Assembly: GCA_905209435.1 (NCBI GenBank)
Contig: CAJLTE010000067.1
Span: 1 to 18,581, forward strand
DNA: 18,581 nt
Direction of reading: 5' to 3'
Source: an uncultured Blautia sp.
GTDB taxonomy: Bacteria > Bacillota_A > Clostridia > Lachnospirales > Lachnospiraceae
Under the pieces are notes generated by a model that was not told the origin of the DNA, did not search any database, and was given only the letters and a program-made list of their open reading frames with translations. Made by a program: the position numbers and the translations under genes. Positions 1-8,675 of the stretch are shown here, piece after piece (the stretch's first letter is position 1; each line of letters begins with the position of its first letter).

Positions 1-748
1 TCTGCCAGAATGGCATATAAAATACATGATGAAGACCAAATGGAATCAGCGCACGCTTGATAATACCAAAGATTAAAGTTCCCAGATATCCACTACCTGT
101 TACCAGTCCGCCCAGAGCATAAATACCATTCTGAACTGCAGGCCATATAAAATACATCAGAATTCCCACAAACATATATACGATCGTAGAAATGATCGGC
201 ACAAATCTGGAACCGCCGAAAAATGACAGCGCATTCGGAAGTACAATCTTATGGAAACGGTTATGAAGCGCTGCAACACCAAGACCTACGATAATACCGC
301 CAAACACACCCATCTGTAAGGATTGGATCCCACATACAGAAGTAACCGTTCCCTCCAGTACATCTTTCGCGATCTGTCCGTCAGCTGTAATCTCGCCATT
401 AATAAGAAGCATGGCACTGATAGCAACATTCATAACGAAATATGCGATCAATGCAGAAAGAGCTGCAACTTCTTTCTCTTTCTTTGCCATACCTATGGCA
501 ACACCTACTGCAAAGATCAGCGGCAGGTTGTCAAATACTGTACTTCCGACTTTGTTCATAATGATCAGAAGAGAATTAAGTAATGTTCCGCTTCCCAGGA
601 TCTTCTGTAATCCATAAGTAGCGATGGTTGTTTCGTTTGTGAAGGAACTGCCGATACCAAGCAGCAGACCTGCAACAGGGAGAATCGCAATCGGAAGCAT
701 AAAGGATCTTCCCACACGCTGCAAAACTCCAAAGATTTTGTCTTTCAT
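1..748 (-). CDS. PTS glucose-family transporter, EIIC domain (5' part; gene runs off the window)
   Basis: This is the N-terminal 249 codons of a phosphotransferase-system permease that imports and phosphorylates a sugar of the glucose/N-acetylglucosamine/maltose group. The visible protein starts MKDKIFGVLQRVGRSFMLP and has many hydrophobic segments. It carries family signatures: MLPIAILPVAGLLLGIG near the N-terminus, VFDNLPLIFAVGVAIG, NALSFFGGSRFVP, and ALIPFGLHHVFYMPFW at the window edge. The start at 748 is supported by an AAAAGGAGA ribosome binding site. EIIB or EIIA domains, if fused, lie outside the window, so exact sugar specificity cannot be read. The leader carries an antiterminator element (895-924), which fits sugar-induced control. 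The GH20 enzyme encoded just upstream could supply N-acetylglucosamine, but that link is inference. Family call is confident; substrate is not. Confidence 0.93.
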   Translation of the reverse strand, partial: MKDKIFGVLQRVGRSFMLPIAILPVAGLLLGIGSSFTNETTIATYGLQKILGSGTLLNSLLIIMNKVGSTVFDNLPLIFAVGVAIGMAKKEKEVAALSALIAYFVMNVAISAMLLINGEITADGQIAKDVLEGTVTSVCGIQSLQMGVFGGIIVGLGVAALHNRFHKIVLPNALSFFGGSRFVPIISTIVYMFVGILMYFIWPAVQNGIYALGGLVTGSGYLGTLIFGIIKRALIPFGLHHVFYMPFWQ

Positions 749-846
749 GTTTCTCTTGTCTCCTTTTCCTTAAATAGTGTAAGCATGGGAGCTTGTAAAA
801 CCTTCTGACATATTATTATTTCGGAATTTTCCGTAAAAAATGCATC

Positions 847-904
847 AAAAAAGGCACTAACCCCCATAAACATTAAAAAATAATATTTATGACTGGTTAA
901 TGCC
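847..904 (-). terminator. leader intrinsic terminator controlled by the RAT
   Basis: On the minus strand GGCATTAACC (complement of 895-904) pairs with GGTTAGTGCC (complement of 853-862) as a 10-bp stem with one G-U pair, followed by six U residues (complement of 847-852). Inside the loop CATAAATATTA pairs with TAATGTTTATG, another 11 bp with one G-U pair, so the whole hairpin is very stable. It lies about 100 nt ahead of the PTS start codon. Confidence 0.85.
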
Positions 905-924
905 TGCCTGTCCAGTAACACACC
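895..924 (-). promoter_or_regulatory. ribonucleic antiterminator (RAT) for a BglG/LicT/GlcT-family regulator
   Basis: The leader RNA reads GGTGTGTTACTG, then GACAG, then GCAGGCATTAACC. This closely follows the layout of known RAT hairpins recognised by BglG/LicT/SacY/GlcT proteins, where a GTTACTG block and a GCAGGC block face each other across a short loop. The 3' half (complement of 895-904) is also the 5' arm of the intrinsic terminator at 847-904, so RAT folding would exclude the terminator. The cognate antiterminator protein is not in this window. The match to RAT sequences is from memory. Confidence 0.75.
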
Positions 925-937
925 AAATCTGTTTTTT

Positions 938-966
938 TCTATAACTATTTTTGGGGTGTTTGTCAA
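938..966 (-). promoter_or_regulatory. sigma-A type promoter of the PTS gene
   Basis: On the minus strand a perfect -35 TTGACA (complement of 961-966) is followed after 17 nt by TATAGA (complement of 938-943), five of six matches to the -10 consensus. Transcription would start near 930, giving a leader of about 180 nt that contains the antiterminator and terminator. Confidence 0.75.
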
Positions 967-1000
967 TAATATTTTTATTATATTATATATTTTTTTAAAT

Positions 1001-1042
1001 CAGTGCCTCTCATTCACTGAATTTAGTGATCGAGAGGCACTG
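1001..1042 (-). terminator. perfect 11-bp stem-loop after the GH20 gene (probable terminator)
   Basis: CAGTGCCTCTC at 1001-1011 is exactly complementary to GAGAGGCACTG at 1032-1042, with a further inner 5-bp stem (1014-1018 with 1025-1029). It begins 22 nt after the GH20 stop codon and ahead of the PTS promoter, the expected place for a terminator. On the minus strand it is followed by ATTTAAAAAAA rather than a U tract, so it is not a canonical intrinsic terminator and may instead protect an RNA 3' end. Confidence 0.5.
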
Positions 1043-1064
1043 GTCTGCTATTTAAGGTACACTA

Positions 1065-4000
1065 TTATTTAACACTTATTCCTTTTGCATTGTAATCACT
1101 GTAAACACTGGTAGCACCAGATTTACGTAATGCTCTTACAGTGTAAGTATATTTTACACCTTTTTTTGCAGTAGTATCTTTATAGGTTGTTCCTTTTGTT
1201 ACCTTAGCGGCAGCTCTCCATGCGCCGTTATTTGCTTTGCGATAGACAACATATCCATTGGCGCCTGCAGTCTTTTTCCATGTAAAGGTCACACCGGAAG
1301 CAGATCTCTTTGCGCTCTTCAATACCGGAGTGCTTAACTTAGGAATTCCGGAAATTCCCTTCTTATCATATGCACTGAGAACTACTCCATCTTTCGTATT
1401 CTTATATGCTCTGACAGTGAAGGTATACTTTTTACCAGTTTTAAGTCCCTTGCATATATAAGAATTAGAATCTACTTTTCCAAGAGATTTCCATTTACCA
1501 TTTTGTTTCATGTAAACACGGTAACCATCTGCGTTCTTCACCTTATTCCAGGTTACTTTCAATGAATTATAACTTACAGAAACAACCTTTCCAAGTTTCG
1601 GAGTAGACAGTTTCACTGGTTTCTCCGGCTCTTTAGTCGGTGTTGGTGTAGCAGTCGGTGTTTCGCTCGGCTTCGGTGACTCTGTTGGTTCCGGTGTTTC
1701 ACTTGGTTTCACTGGCTCTGTTGGTGTCGGTGTTTCACTTGGTTTCTCCGGCTCTGTTGGTTCTGGTGTTTCACTTGGTTTCACTGGCTCTGTTGGTTCT
1801 GGCTCTAATTCATATCCCAGACCAATCATTGCAGGAACAAGATCATCCTCTGACAGTGGAGCAAATAATGCAGCTGCTACTGTTTCTTCAGATGCGCTAC
1901 TGTCCCCAATGAATGCTTTAATTTTTGTGATGGAAAGAAGGTTATCTCTCTTATTTTTAATTGTTATAGTTCCTGCACTTACCGGATAGAACATATCTGT
2001 AGTTGAAACAGTTTTTTCAGCTTCATCATTTATAGTATAGGTTGCATTTCCATTCACACCTTTCAGACCAATCTGTGCTGTCTGCTTCAGATTAAATGTT
2101 ACTGACTGATTTTTTCTTAAATAAAGTTCATTCTTTGGTCCATTATCAAGAAGATCTTTAACATCAACATTAACATATTCATTTCCTGAAATGACAACTG
2201 CATTTGTTGTATTGACGCCACTTGACGCATAAACCTGGCTCAAAACATTATGAGCAATCTGCTTAGCATACTGACTGCTTCCTTTTCCATCGGCTATTAC
2301 GGAATTGACATTAATTGATGCTAATACCTGATCGCGAAGCTCAACATAACTTGGATTAGCTTCGTTATCTTCGGCATATATTGCATCACTGTCATTCAAA
2401 GTATTATATACACGAAATCCGTCAAAATACGTATGCTTTAAGCCTTCGCTTCCTGTCTTAACACCCTGAATCACTATTGTATATTTTCCGTAAGTGTCCA
2501 TATTAAGAGTCGCAACCGGCACATTGGTGCCTGCAACTTTCTGACCTGCTGTAGCATCTGTAGTACCATTCTTCATTTTTGTATCAACAGAAACAATTTT
2601 AATTACTTTATCGTCTTTTTTTACAAAAATCATCATAGTACCAGTATCTGCGCTGGTATTTGCATAAATGTCAACACCAGTACCTGTAAATGTAAATTCT
2701 TTAGTGATTCCTTTAATGTCTGTAGATCCATTAGAGCTCATAGCTCCACCTTCTGCATATATAGAATCATATCCATAATTTGCAGCACCCGTCTGGATAT
2801 CTCCCGGTTTAGCCTTTTCCTGAGGAGTATTCAGCTCTTTTGCACCAGCTCCACCCTCAACGAATGTTTCTTCATAATAAATAGTTGTTGCCGGAACAAA
2901 TGCTAACTGTCGTGTTTCACTTGAACCACTGTTATATGTTATTTTAACAGTAACAACATCCATTCCAGTCAGGGCTCTTACCGGTGTATATGTTATTACA
3001 GATCTATTATCACTTACTGTTGCATTAGCACTTACTTCGACATTAGTTACGCTTGCAATAGCATTTTCATCTACCAAATCGCTAAGTGGTACATTAACTT
3101 TTGCACCAAAATCAACTACATATTGCATATTAATTTTGGTTTTGTCAATATCATAATGTAAAATTAATGTCTTTCCGTCCGCAGAGATTTCTGCAGATAC
3201 ATATTGATAAGATCCACTTAAATATTTAATGTCTGTAAGTTGCTGAGTTTTTGCAACAGTAGCAAGAACTTTACTGATATGCTGATTTACATTTGAACTA
3301 TTTGTTACATAAGCGTCGTCATCAAGTGTAAAAGTACCTGTTGTAACCTTTGATGACTGCTTCAAAGATCCATTAGTTCCATCAAATCTTGGTTCAGCAT
3401 CACCCTGATTATAAGTCATTGCAATCTGATACTGAGCAATTGTTGTCTCATTTTCACTATCATCAACATACTTGACATTCAAATTGGTAGCTTTCTGGAT
3501 TGGCTCCAGATAAATAAGTACTAATTTTGCAGTATTCTTAGCTGACCAGGTAATATTCCTTGTTTTACCATTGACCATTGGCGTAGTTCCAGAACTTTTA
3601 TTCCATACTTCTGTTTCATCATACCATTTATCACCACTGTCAAGTGTTGTTTTATTCCATGTTATACTATCAGATGTATACCATACATTTGCACTGGTAT
3701 CGTTTTTTCTCTTACCATCAGTTACTGTAATTTTACTGATATTGTAATCACTGTTATTCTGCGGTGCGACAATACCAATATCACGTCCGCTCCAATAATT
3801 AAAAATTGTTGTAGAATTAGCATACATGCTGCCTTCAGCAGGTGAAACAGTTCCATCCGGATATACTACAGCAACTGTCAGTGCAACCTGACCATTCCCA
3901 CTACTTGTATCCGGTGTAGTTTCACTCGGTGAATATCCCCAGTCTTTTGAATATGTAACAATCTCTTTTGTTACATCAGTCTTCTGAAGATAATATGCCA

Positions 4001-6389
4001 CCAGCTGATCGCTACTTACAAAATAATGCCATGTTCCATCAACTGTTTTATACTGCCATGCTCCGCTGTGGTAACGAACATGTGTTAAAGTAGTTCCATC
4101 AGCTGTCTCATCATCACCAGAAGCATTAGTCTGTTTATTATCTGAATCCAGTCTCATTGCCTGCCAATAGTAAACTGTTTTCCAACCATCAAAGTTAGAA
4201 GATGCCTCGTTTGGAGCAATGTCTGTAATTGCGATTCCTTCATCAGTAGTAGCTTTGTCTGTAGAAGTTGTAATTGCTTTTATATGTTCTGACCTTGTGT
4301 TCGCAGTTTTGTAAACTTCATAGTTGGTAATCCAATACTCAAGATTAATGCTTGTACTTGTCATTGCATTATCAGGAGCTTTTTCTGAAACATTGATTGT
4401 ATAAACCACATTACCAACCGTAACCATTGTTGTACCATGCGCTACACCTGTAAATTTCAACTCCGTAGATGCCTCTGTAACTTCTGTGGTGCCTGGTGAA
4501 TATACAGTAATTTGAGGAGTACTAGATGTATCTAAAATACGAGACTCTGTACTTATATTAGTTACATTGCTACTCGAACTACCATATCCCCAAGTATAGG
4601 AATATACAGTTCCTAAAAGCCAATAACTACTTCTCTTGGCGTATAACGTATAATAAGTTGTTCCATCAAAATAATAATAGTTTGTCTTCTGCCAACTTTT
4701 GCTATTATCTTCATTAATCAAATTATCATAAGTTACACTTGCTTTAACATAACCTGTCTGTTTGTCACCGACACTTTTTCCGTCCGTAACTTCTACTGTT
4801 GCAATTGAAGGATCATCTGGAGTAAATGTTTGTCCTTTATAGTTGTATCCCTTAATAGTATCTGTTGCTGTACCGCCAACGACAAGATTTATTGTTCTTT
4901 TATTCTCTTCAACAGCACCATTGTCAGGTGCCTTGTCTGGCTCTTTTGTCTGGAATACATCTGAATTGTTTGTGGCAAAAGTTTTGAGAATTTCTGCTAC
5001 TTTATCAACTTCACTTTTCTCCTCATCATTGTCACTATTGTCACTATAAGATGCGCTTGGATTGTCACACCACAGGCATACCATTGCTCCACTCACAGAA
5101 GGATCATTATCGCCTGGAACATCTGCATATTTTGTACCCTTCACACCATCCAGCGCAGTGGCACTTGTATATCCACTTGTATCTCCCTTCTTACGACCAA
5201 GTACATAATACCATGCATCATTTGTATTGATAATCTTGTGGCCTTTACCTGCAAGGAAGGAAGCAGATGCTGGTGAATATCCAGGCCATCCAACAGTCCA
5301 ATAAGCAATAGCAATGTTTGTATCAAAGTTTTCACCAGATGTATTATAATTATAATAAATTCCATCATTAAACGCCATTGGAACCATTCCGGCATTTTTA
5401 ATCACCGAAGCAATACTGTTTACATAGTCTACAAATAAGTTATACTTTCCCTCATTAATAAGTCCTGCAAATCCTTTTAAAACATCATTAGAAACATCAT
5501 TAGCATATTCATCTGCACCCATATTAAAAATACGGCATCCTTTTCCAGAAAAATAGCTAACATATTTCTGAATCAAGGCTGTTGTAAATTTTACAGCCTC
5601 TGAGTTGGATACATCTATTGTTCTGGCAGAGCCATTGAATGCAACATTTGTCATACTAAGTGACTCCATACAATCAATAATGGAATCCATATGTCCCGGA
5701 GAATTCAGTAGAGGTATAATCGAAATCCTTTTACTGTCGGCATATGAAATAATCGTATCCATTTCTGCCTGAGACAGTTCATTGGTACCTGCATTATAAT
5801 AATTCCTGTTTCCCTGCTGAATACCAGCTGTCACCGCATCAGATGAATAAGTCTTTCCATCAACTGTTACTGACATATCATCCAGAAGAAAACGAAGTGC
5901 ATCATTTCCTACAGCCAGTTCCATATAGTTATAGCCGTAAGTACTTAATTTATCAATGAGATTCTCAATCTGAGCAACAGAAAAGTATTTACGTCCTGCA
6001 TCCAGATGGAAAATTCTCATATTTGTTTCTGACAAAGAAACAGATGCATTTGATGTTACATAATCAAAGTCTTCCGCTTCCGGTGTATCGTCGGAGAATA
6101 CTTCTGTATCCTGTTCATCTCCTGCACTAAATGCATCTTCATCATCAGCAGAAAAAGAATTTTCTGCATCACCACTCTGAAATGCATCATCTGTTGAAGC
6201 AGCAGAAGAATCTGTTGATTCATCTCCACTTACGTTAACATCTTCTGAAACCGGAGTTTCATCTTCTACTGTTACTGCAGATTCACCACTGCCGAATTCT
6301 GCACCGTAAGTTGTAAGAGGAATCATTGTTGATAACATTGATACTGACATTACCACAGACAGTATCTGTTTTACTTTATTTTTCATCAT
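1065..6389 (-). CDS. secreted multidomain GH20 beta-N-acetylhexosaminidase-like protein
   Basis: A 1774-aa exported glycosidase predicted to remove terminal GlcNAc, or a GlcNAc-containing disaccharide, from host or dietary glycans. Residues 1-30 form a signal peptide, followed by an acidic Ser/Asp-rich stretch (31-110). A GH20 catalytic domain spans about 122-475: MRIFHLDAGRKYFS, IIPLLNSPGHMDSI, and FNMGADEYAND with the catalytic Asp293-Glu294 pair. The NSPGHM and GADEY forms resemble StrH-like N-acetylglucosaminidases and lacto-N-biosidases. Long beta-rich regions follow, including an Ig-like segment (~493-680) and a probable carbohydrate-binding jelly-roll (~1270-1410), then a Pro/Thr/Glu linker (~1528-1593) and two fibronectin-III domains (~1594-1684, 1685-1774). 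No LPxTG motif or C-terminal membrane segment is seen, so anchoring is unclear. AAGGAGG sits 3 nt before the first ATG and 6 nt before the second (6386), which may be the true start. It lies 42 nt after the radical SAM gene with no visible promoter, so co-transcription is likely. Confidence 0.9.
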   Translation of the reverse strand: MMKNKVKQILSVVMSVSMLSTMIPLTTYGAEFGSGESAVTVEDETPVSEDVNVSGDESTDSSAASTDDAFQSGDAENSFSADDEDAFSAGDEQDTEVFSDDTPEAEDFDYVTSNASVSLSETNMRIFHLDAGRKYFSVAQIENLIDKLSTYGYNYMELAVGNDALRFLLDDMSVTVDGKTYSSDAVTAGIQQGNRNYYNAGTNELSQAEMDTIISYADSKRISIIPLLNSPGHMDSIIDCMESLSMTNVAFNGSARTIDVSNSEAVKFTTALIQKYVSYFSGKGCRIFNMGADEYANDVSNDVLKGFAGLINEGKYNLFVDYVNSIASVIKNAGMVPMAFNDGIYYNYNTSGENFDTNIAIAYWTVGWPGYSPASASFLAGKGHKIINTNDAWYYVLGRKKGDTSGYTSATALDGVKGTKYADVPGDNDPSVSGAMVCLWCDNPSASYSDNSDNDEEKSEVDKVAEILKTFATNNSDVFQTKEPDKAPDNGAVEENKRTINLVVGGTATDTIKGYNYKGQTFTPDDPSIATVEVTDGKSVGDKQTGYVKASVTYDNLINEDNSKSWQKTNYYYFDGTTYYTLYAKRSSYWLLGTVYSYTWGYGSSSSNVTNISTESRILDTSSTPQITVYSPGTTEVTEASTELKFTGVAHGTTMVTVGNVVYTINVSEKAPDNAMTSTSINLEYWITNYEVYKTANTRSEHIKAITTSTDKATTDEGIAITDIAPNEASSNFDGWKTVYYWQAMRLDSDNKQTNASGDDETADGTTLTHVRYHSGAWQYKTVDGTWHYFVSSDQLVAYYLQKTDVTKEIVTYSKDWGYSPSETTPDTSSGNGQVALTVAVVYPDGTVSPAEGSMYANSTTIFNYWSGRDIGIVAPQNNSDYNISKITVTDGKRKNDTSANVWYTSDSITWNKTTLDSGDKWYDETEVWNKSSGTTPMVNGKTRNITWSAKNTAKLVLIYLEPIQKATNLNVKYVDDSENETTIAQYQIAMTYNQGDAEPRFDGTNGSLKQSSKVTTGTFTLDDDAYVTNSSNVNQHISKVLATVAKTQQLTDIKYLSGSYQYVSAEISADGKTLILHYDIDKTKINMQYVVDFGAKVNVPLSDLVDENAIASVTNVEVSANATVSDNRSVITYTPVRALTGMDVVTVKITYNSGSSETRQLAFVPATTIYYEETFVEGGAGAKELNTPQEKAKPGDIQTGAANYGYDSIYAEGGAMSSNGSTDIKGITKEFTFTGTGVDIYANTSADTGTMMIFVKKDDKVIKIVSVDTKMKNGTTDATAGQKVAGTNVPVATLNMDTYGKYTIVIQGVKTGSEGLKHTYFDGFRVYNTLNDSDAIYAEDNEANPSYVELRDQVLASINVNSVIADGKGSSQYAKQIAHNVLSQVYASSGVNTTNAVVISGNEYVNVDVKDLLDNGPKNELYLRKNQSVTFNLKQTAQIGLKGVNGNATYTINDEAEKTVSTTDMFYPVSAGTITIKNKRDNLLSITKIKAFIGDSSASEETVAAALFAPLSEDDLVPAMIGLGYELEPEPTEPVKPSETPEPTEPEKPSETPTPTEPVKPSETPEPTESPKPSETPTATPTPTKEPEKPVKLSTPKLGKVVSVSYNSLKVTWNKVKNADGYRVYMKQNGKWKSLGKVDSNSYICKGLKTGKKYTFTVRAYKNTKDGVVLSAYDKKGISGIPKLSTPVLKSAKRSASGVTFTWKKTAGANGYVVYRKANNGAWRAAAKVTKGTTYKDTTAKKGVKYTYTVRALRKSGATSVYSDYNAKGISVK
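1657..1800 (-). repeat. four tandem 36-nt repeats coding the Pro/Thr/Glu linker
   Basis: Copies start at 1657, 1693, 1729 and 1765, each opening with GGTGTTTC on the plus strand. On the coding strand each gives a 12-residue unit of the type EPTEPVKPSETP. The repeats form a rigid, extracellular spacer between the binding domains and the fibronectin-III pair, and are a likely site of copy-number variation. Confidence 0.9.
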
Positions 6390-6431
6390 TTTCCTCCTTA
6401 AAAAATAAGTTACTCTATTTCTCCAGACATC

Positions 6432-7571
6432 TTACATGTCATAGATTTTTATTTGTTCAGCCGCCATACTTTTTAGAGCTTCCATCATTTCACATAAATA
6501 TCTGGGTACTTTGTGAAATTCTCCATTTTCTGCCAGTGCCATCGCAGCACATGCGTGACAAAAGCTGTGATTCTCACATTGTTCACACACACCTGAAAGT
6601 TGAATCTCTTTTGTCACTCTGACCAATTCTGTCCATGCGTCTCCAAATATTCTGTCATCCATATCTACCTTCGGTCTTGTTAACATACCACAAGGTAACA
6701 GATAACCATCCCATGTAGTCCAGAAAGAAGCACTCCCTGCTCTGCATCGAACCTTCCCATCTACAGGATCGTAGCAGGATTCATCCATTCCCATAGGCTC
6801 TGCCATTCCATTGACAATACCGTCCAGAAATTTCCGATAATCTTCTTCTCCTCTCTGAAGCTGATAACGTCTCATATGCCAGTATGCAGCTTCTTCAGAA
6901 GTAAATCTGTCATTTCTGCCAATACTTGTGGGATCCTTTCGAAGAGGCGGAAACATATATGTCGTAACATCCAGAATCAGTTTTCTCTCCTCTGCATAGG
7001 CTACCATTTTCTCCAGATCCTGAGCATTATAAGGTGTTAATGAACAATTCAGTTTCACCTGAATGCCGGCCTCTCTCAACATTGAAATTGCATTGTCCAC
7101 CATTGTAAAGCCCCTGGGGTTTCTGCACAGTCTTTCATATGTATCATTGGATGCGCCATACAATGTTATATTAATTCTTGCAGGCGGCATTTCTTTCAGC
7201 TTATCAACTGCCTTCCGGTCTATCAATGAACCATTGGTATTAATGCTGATAATCAGTCCCTTCTGAGATACATATTCATACAGTTTCCAGAAATCCGGCC
7301 ACAGAAACGGTTCTCCGCCTGTCAGCAGAAGATAAAGCATCCCGGCATCCACAGCCTGATCTGCCAATTGCTTCCACTGTTCCAGTGTACGCATCTTCCT
7401 TGGATGATTTCTGACCTGTTCCGGAGTCTGCCGTACATAACACATTCTGCAGTCAAAATTACAGACAGGACTTAATTCAAATGTTCCGCTTATCGGTATT
7501 TTTTCGACACTTGCCTTCTGAAACAGATACTTAGTCAGGGGAGTTTCATAATGTATTTCTTTAGCATCCAT
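6432..7571 (-). CDS. radical SAM/SPASM peptide-maturase-like protein
   Basis: A 379-aa radical SAM enzyme, the probable modifying enzyme of a ribosomally made peptide. The SAM-binding iron-sulfur cluster motif is CNFDCRMC (Cys37, Cys41, Cys44), followed by the GGEP motif at 85-88. The C-terminal SPASM-type region carries Cys276, Cys294, Cys329, Cys332, Cys338, Cys341 and Cys360, enough for auxiliary clusters. Overall plan (radical SAM barrel plus SPASM) matches enzymes that form thioether or carbon crosslinks in peptides, and also anaerobic sulfatase-maturase relatives; no sulfatase is encoded here. Its start is 1 nt after the stop of the kinase gene, with AAGGGAG upstream, so the two are translated together. 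A PqqD-like partner is encoded separately at 12240-12524. The exact reaction cannot be deduced. Confidence 0.9.
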   Translation of the reverse strand: MDAKEIHYETPLTKYLFQKASVEKIPISGTFELSPVCNFDCRMCYVRQTPEQVRNHPRKMRTLEQWKQLADQAVDAGMLYLLLTGGEPFLWPDFWKLYEYVSQKGLIISINTNGSLIDRKAVDKLKEMPPARINITLYGASNDTYERLCRNPRGFTMVDNAISMLREAGIQVKLNCSLTPYNAQDLEKMVAYAEERKLILDVTTYMFPPLRKDPTSIGRNDRFTSEEAAYWHMRRYQLQRGEEDYRKFLDGIVNGMAEPMGMDESCYDPVDGKVRCRAGSASFWTTWDGYLLPCGMLTRPKVDMDDRIFGDAWTELVRVTKEIQLSGVCEQCENHSFCHACAAMALAENGEFHKVPRYLCEMMEALKSMAAEQIKIYDM

Positions 7572-7572
7572 T

Positions 7573-8436
7573 TTATAATTCTCCCTTCAGCATATACTCA
7601 AGTTCAGATATCGCTCTCTCATCCGGTGTACAAATCATCTGATAAACAGGAACTTCCATTGCCAGTTCTTCTGTTATTGAAAGAATTCTCTCCACATATG
7701 CATCATTCCATACATTTACGATCATTCCCTCATACAGTTTCCGAAATGCTGCTGCTTTGTCCATCTTTCGAATACAGCACTCTGTTCCCTGTCCCAGAAT
7801 GACAATTGCTCTTATCTGAGATGATCTGTTCAGCCAGCACCTTGAAGAACCTGCATATGGTGAGCCATATGCTTTCCATCCGCTTTTATCTCTTCTGAGT
7901 ATCGGTCTGTCTCCATTAACCTGTTTCGCATTCCTGTATCTGCACCAAAGATCTGCCTGTGTTGATTTGCCTATACCCGAAGGTCCAGAAAAAAGGATTC
8001 CTCCATATACAGTATCAATATATGACGCGTGAAGAACAACGGCATCCCTTCGAAGCAGTAAATCCTCCAATGCAATATGTGAAAATGTATTCTGACTTTC
8101 ATTAAAGAACGTCTGACGTTTCTTCAGATAATGAATCTCTTCCTCCGTATCAGAAAGAATCTTTCCTGTTGCATACGGCATATTGCTCTCTTTGCGATCA
8201 TGAAATACCCGATAATATCCACTCCGATCCTTATATACGCTGAATGGAATCTTCACACAAACAGGAAAGGCCTGAGGAAAGTTCATACTCTCCTCCTCAT
8301 ATATACGAATATGAATATCAGGCTCATCAGCTGATTCTGTAACAAAAGGCTGAAAGCTCTCATTTATTATAATTCCGTGTGGCATATGAAGCATCATATT
8401 TAATCCCGCCAGGGAAAACTGAATTTCATAATCCAT
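7573..8436 (-). CDS. HPr kinase-like P-loop kinase associated with peptide modification
   Basis: A 287-aa protein of the HPr kinase/PEP-carboxykinase-like group. The Walker A motif is GPSGIGKST at 151-159, preceded by VVLHAS (His136) and followed by NGDRP (Asp176) and AYGSPYAG, the order found in HprK-related proteins of RiPP clusters. It is shorter and more divergent than true HPr kinase, and the HPr-binding region is not recognisable, so a role in HPr control is unlikely. Family members in lasso-peptide clusters (PadeK, ThcoK) phosphorylate the C-terminal serine of the precursor. The adjacent 79-aa peptide ends in Ser, which makes it a reasonable substrate; this is inference. The ATG overlaps the precursor stop codon by one base (TGATG), indicating translational coupling. 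Confidence 0.85.
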   Translation of the reverse strand: MDYEIQFSLAGLNMMLHMPHGIIINESFQPFVTESADEPDIHIRIYEEESMNFPQAFPVCVKIPFSVYKDRSGYYRVFHDRKESNMPYATGKILSDTEEEIHYLKKRQTFFNESQNTFSHIALEDLLLRRDAVVLHASYIDTVYGGILFSGPSGIGKSTQADLWCRYRNAKQVNGDRPILRRDKSGWKAYGSPYAGSSRCWLNRSSQIRAIVILGQGTECCIRKMDKAAAFRKLYEGMIVNVWNDAYVERILSITEELAMEVPVYQMICTPDERAISELEYMLKGEL

Positions 8437-8675
8437 CAGGAATTAATTGTAGCCAGGTTGAACGAACCAGTTGTATAGCAAAATGCCTCTGCAGATGTGT
8501 AGCAATCCTTAACATTTCCCACTGCAAACAGAGATACGTCCATACCATTGACCGTACCAGTTGCAGTGCAAGTTCCTTCATCCTGAGAATTCATTGTCAG
8601 ATTACACCCTGCAATATGCTCCGCCAGCTCGAATCTCTCCATATAGATCTGTGGCTTTTCGTAAGTCTTCTTCAT
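8436..8675 (-). CDS. 79-aa precursor-like peptide (candidate RiPP substrate)
   Basis: A short peptide without homologs that I can name. The N-terminal half looks like a leader: MKKTYEKPQIYMERFELAEH, with Tyr5-x-x-Pro8-x-Ile10, the spacing of the Y-x-x-P-x-L motif that PqqD-like domains bind in lasso leaders. After IAGC the C-terminal half is rich in small and polar residues, with four cysteines (24, 36, 58, 66) and a C-terminal INS (Ser79). It has no membrane segment or signal peptide. AAGGGAG lies 12 nt before the ATG. Its stop overlaps the kinase start, and the radical SAM gene follows, which is the arrangement of a substrate with its enzymes. Cys residues could be sites of thioether crosslinking and Ser79 a site of phosphorylation; both are inference. 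Confidence 0.75.
   Translation of the reverse strand: MKKTYEKPQIYMERFELAEHIAGCNLTMNSQDEGTCTATGTVNGMDVSLFAVGNVKDCYTSAEAFCYTTGSFNLATINS

Noticed and set aside
745..966. Minus-strand 73-codon frame in the PTS leader
   Set aside because: It covers the promoter, RAT and terminator, has no ribosome binding site, and its composition reflects the U-rich hairpin sequence.
1065..1200. Sortase-type anchor at the C-terminus of the GH20 protein
   Set aside because: The protein ends in a fibronectin-III domain (YNAKGISVK); no LPxTG-like motif, hydrophobic segment or basic tail.
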